DNA of 64,000 nt. Source: Devosia sp. Its GTDB lineage: Bacteria; Pseudomonadota; Alphaproteobacteria; Rhizobiales; Devosiaceae. Shown here piece by piece: positions 63,245 through 64,000 of this stretch. The notes under the pieces are model-generated. The model did not search any database, was not told where the DNA came from, and worked only from the letters and a program-made list of their open reading frames with translations. Location of the stretch: positions 186,001 through 250,000 of the forward strand of contig JADJPS010000001.1 of NCBI GenBank assembly GCA_016713105.1. Direction: 5' to 3'. Every line of letters begins with the position of its first letter. The stretch's first letter is position 1. The translations under genes and the position numbers were made by a program.

Positions 63245-64000
<756 letters not shown>

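Overview
The window is GC-rich DNA with tightly packed genes, many overlapping by ATGA. The gene families present fit an alphaproteobacterium, most likely of the Hyphomicrobiales: NasS/NasT with nirB-nirD-nasA, a MurR/RpiR regulator beside an ABC operon, LivHMGF, a ScfR-like XRE regulator, UgpBAEC, and Tat-type leaders on binding proteins. The genus cannot be fixed from the sequence. No rRNA, tRNA, CRISPR array, insertion sequence or phage gene is visible.

Region 1 (2-19345) is a catabolic island. It holds three HyuA/HyuB (ATP-dependent hydantoinase/oxoprolinase family) pairs; the first is cut by the window edge and the third has a frameshift in hyuA. Between pairs 1 and 2 lie a DapA-type aldolase/synthase, an M20 amidase, an imidazolonepropionase-like amidohydrolase, a GAF-domain protein and a ribose-type ABC importer. 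Four copies of a TTGTCGACA-like palindrome, shaped like a GntR-family operator, lie only in upstream regions of this island. They suggest one ligand-responsive regulon for import and hydrolysis of a cyclic or N-acylated amide.

Region 2 (19346-21577) is poor sequence. G-homopolymer and purine-only stretches surround a vanadium-haloperoxidase gene and have replaced most of a second gene.

Region 3 (21664-33501) is assimilatory nitrate reduction: the NasT antiterminator (broken), the NasS sensor, a leader RNA with an ANTAR-type hexaloop hairpin and an intrinsic terminator, an ABC nitrate importer whose ATPase is a tandem two-domain fusion, NirB, NirD and NasA (broken).

Region 4 (33624-45825) holds a DUF2189 membrane protein, an M20 deacetylase, a flavin monooxygenase, and a MurR/RpiR regulator divergent from an SsuABC/TauABC-type importer with a Gfo/Idh/MocA dehydrogenase and an amidohydrolase. 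An SDR and a hypothetical protein are convergent to these.

Region 5 (45988-64000) holds a Crp-type regulator divergent from a PAS-GGDEF-EAL protein, a livKHMGF-like operon divergent from a ScfR-like XRE regulator, a receiver / small membrane protein / symporter-histidine-kinase cluster, and ugpBAEC, which runs off the right edge.

At least eight otherwise well conserved genes carry single-base or short indels, or G>T (C>A) nonsense changes. Together with the low-complexity patches this points to consensus or assembly errors at least as much as to gene decay, so the entries typed pseudogene should be read as interrupted in this sequence.
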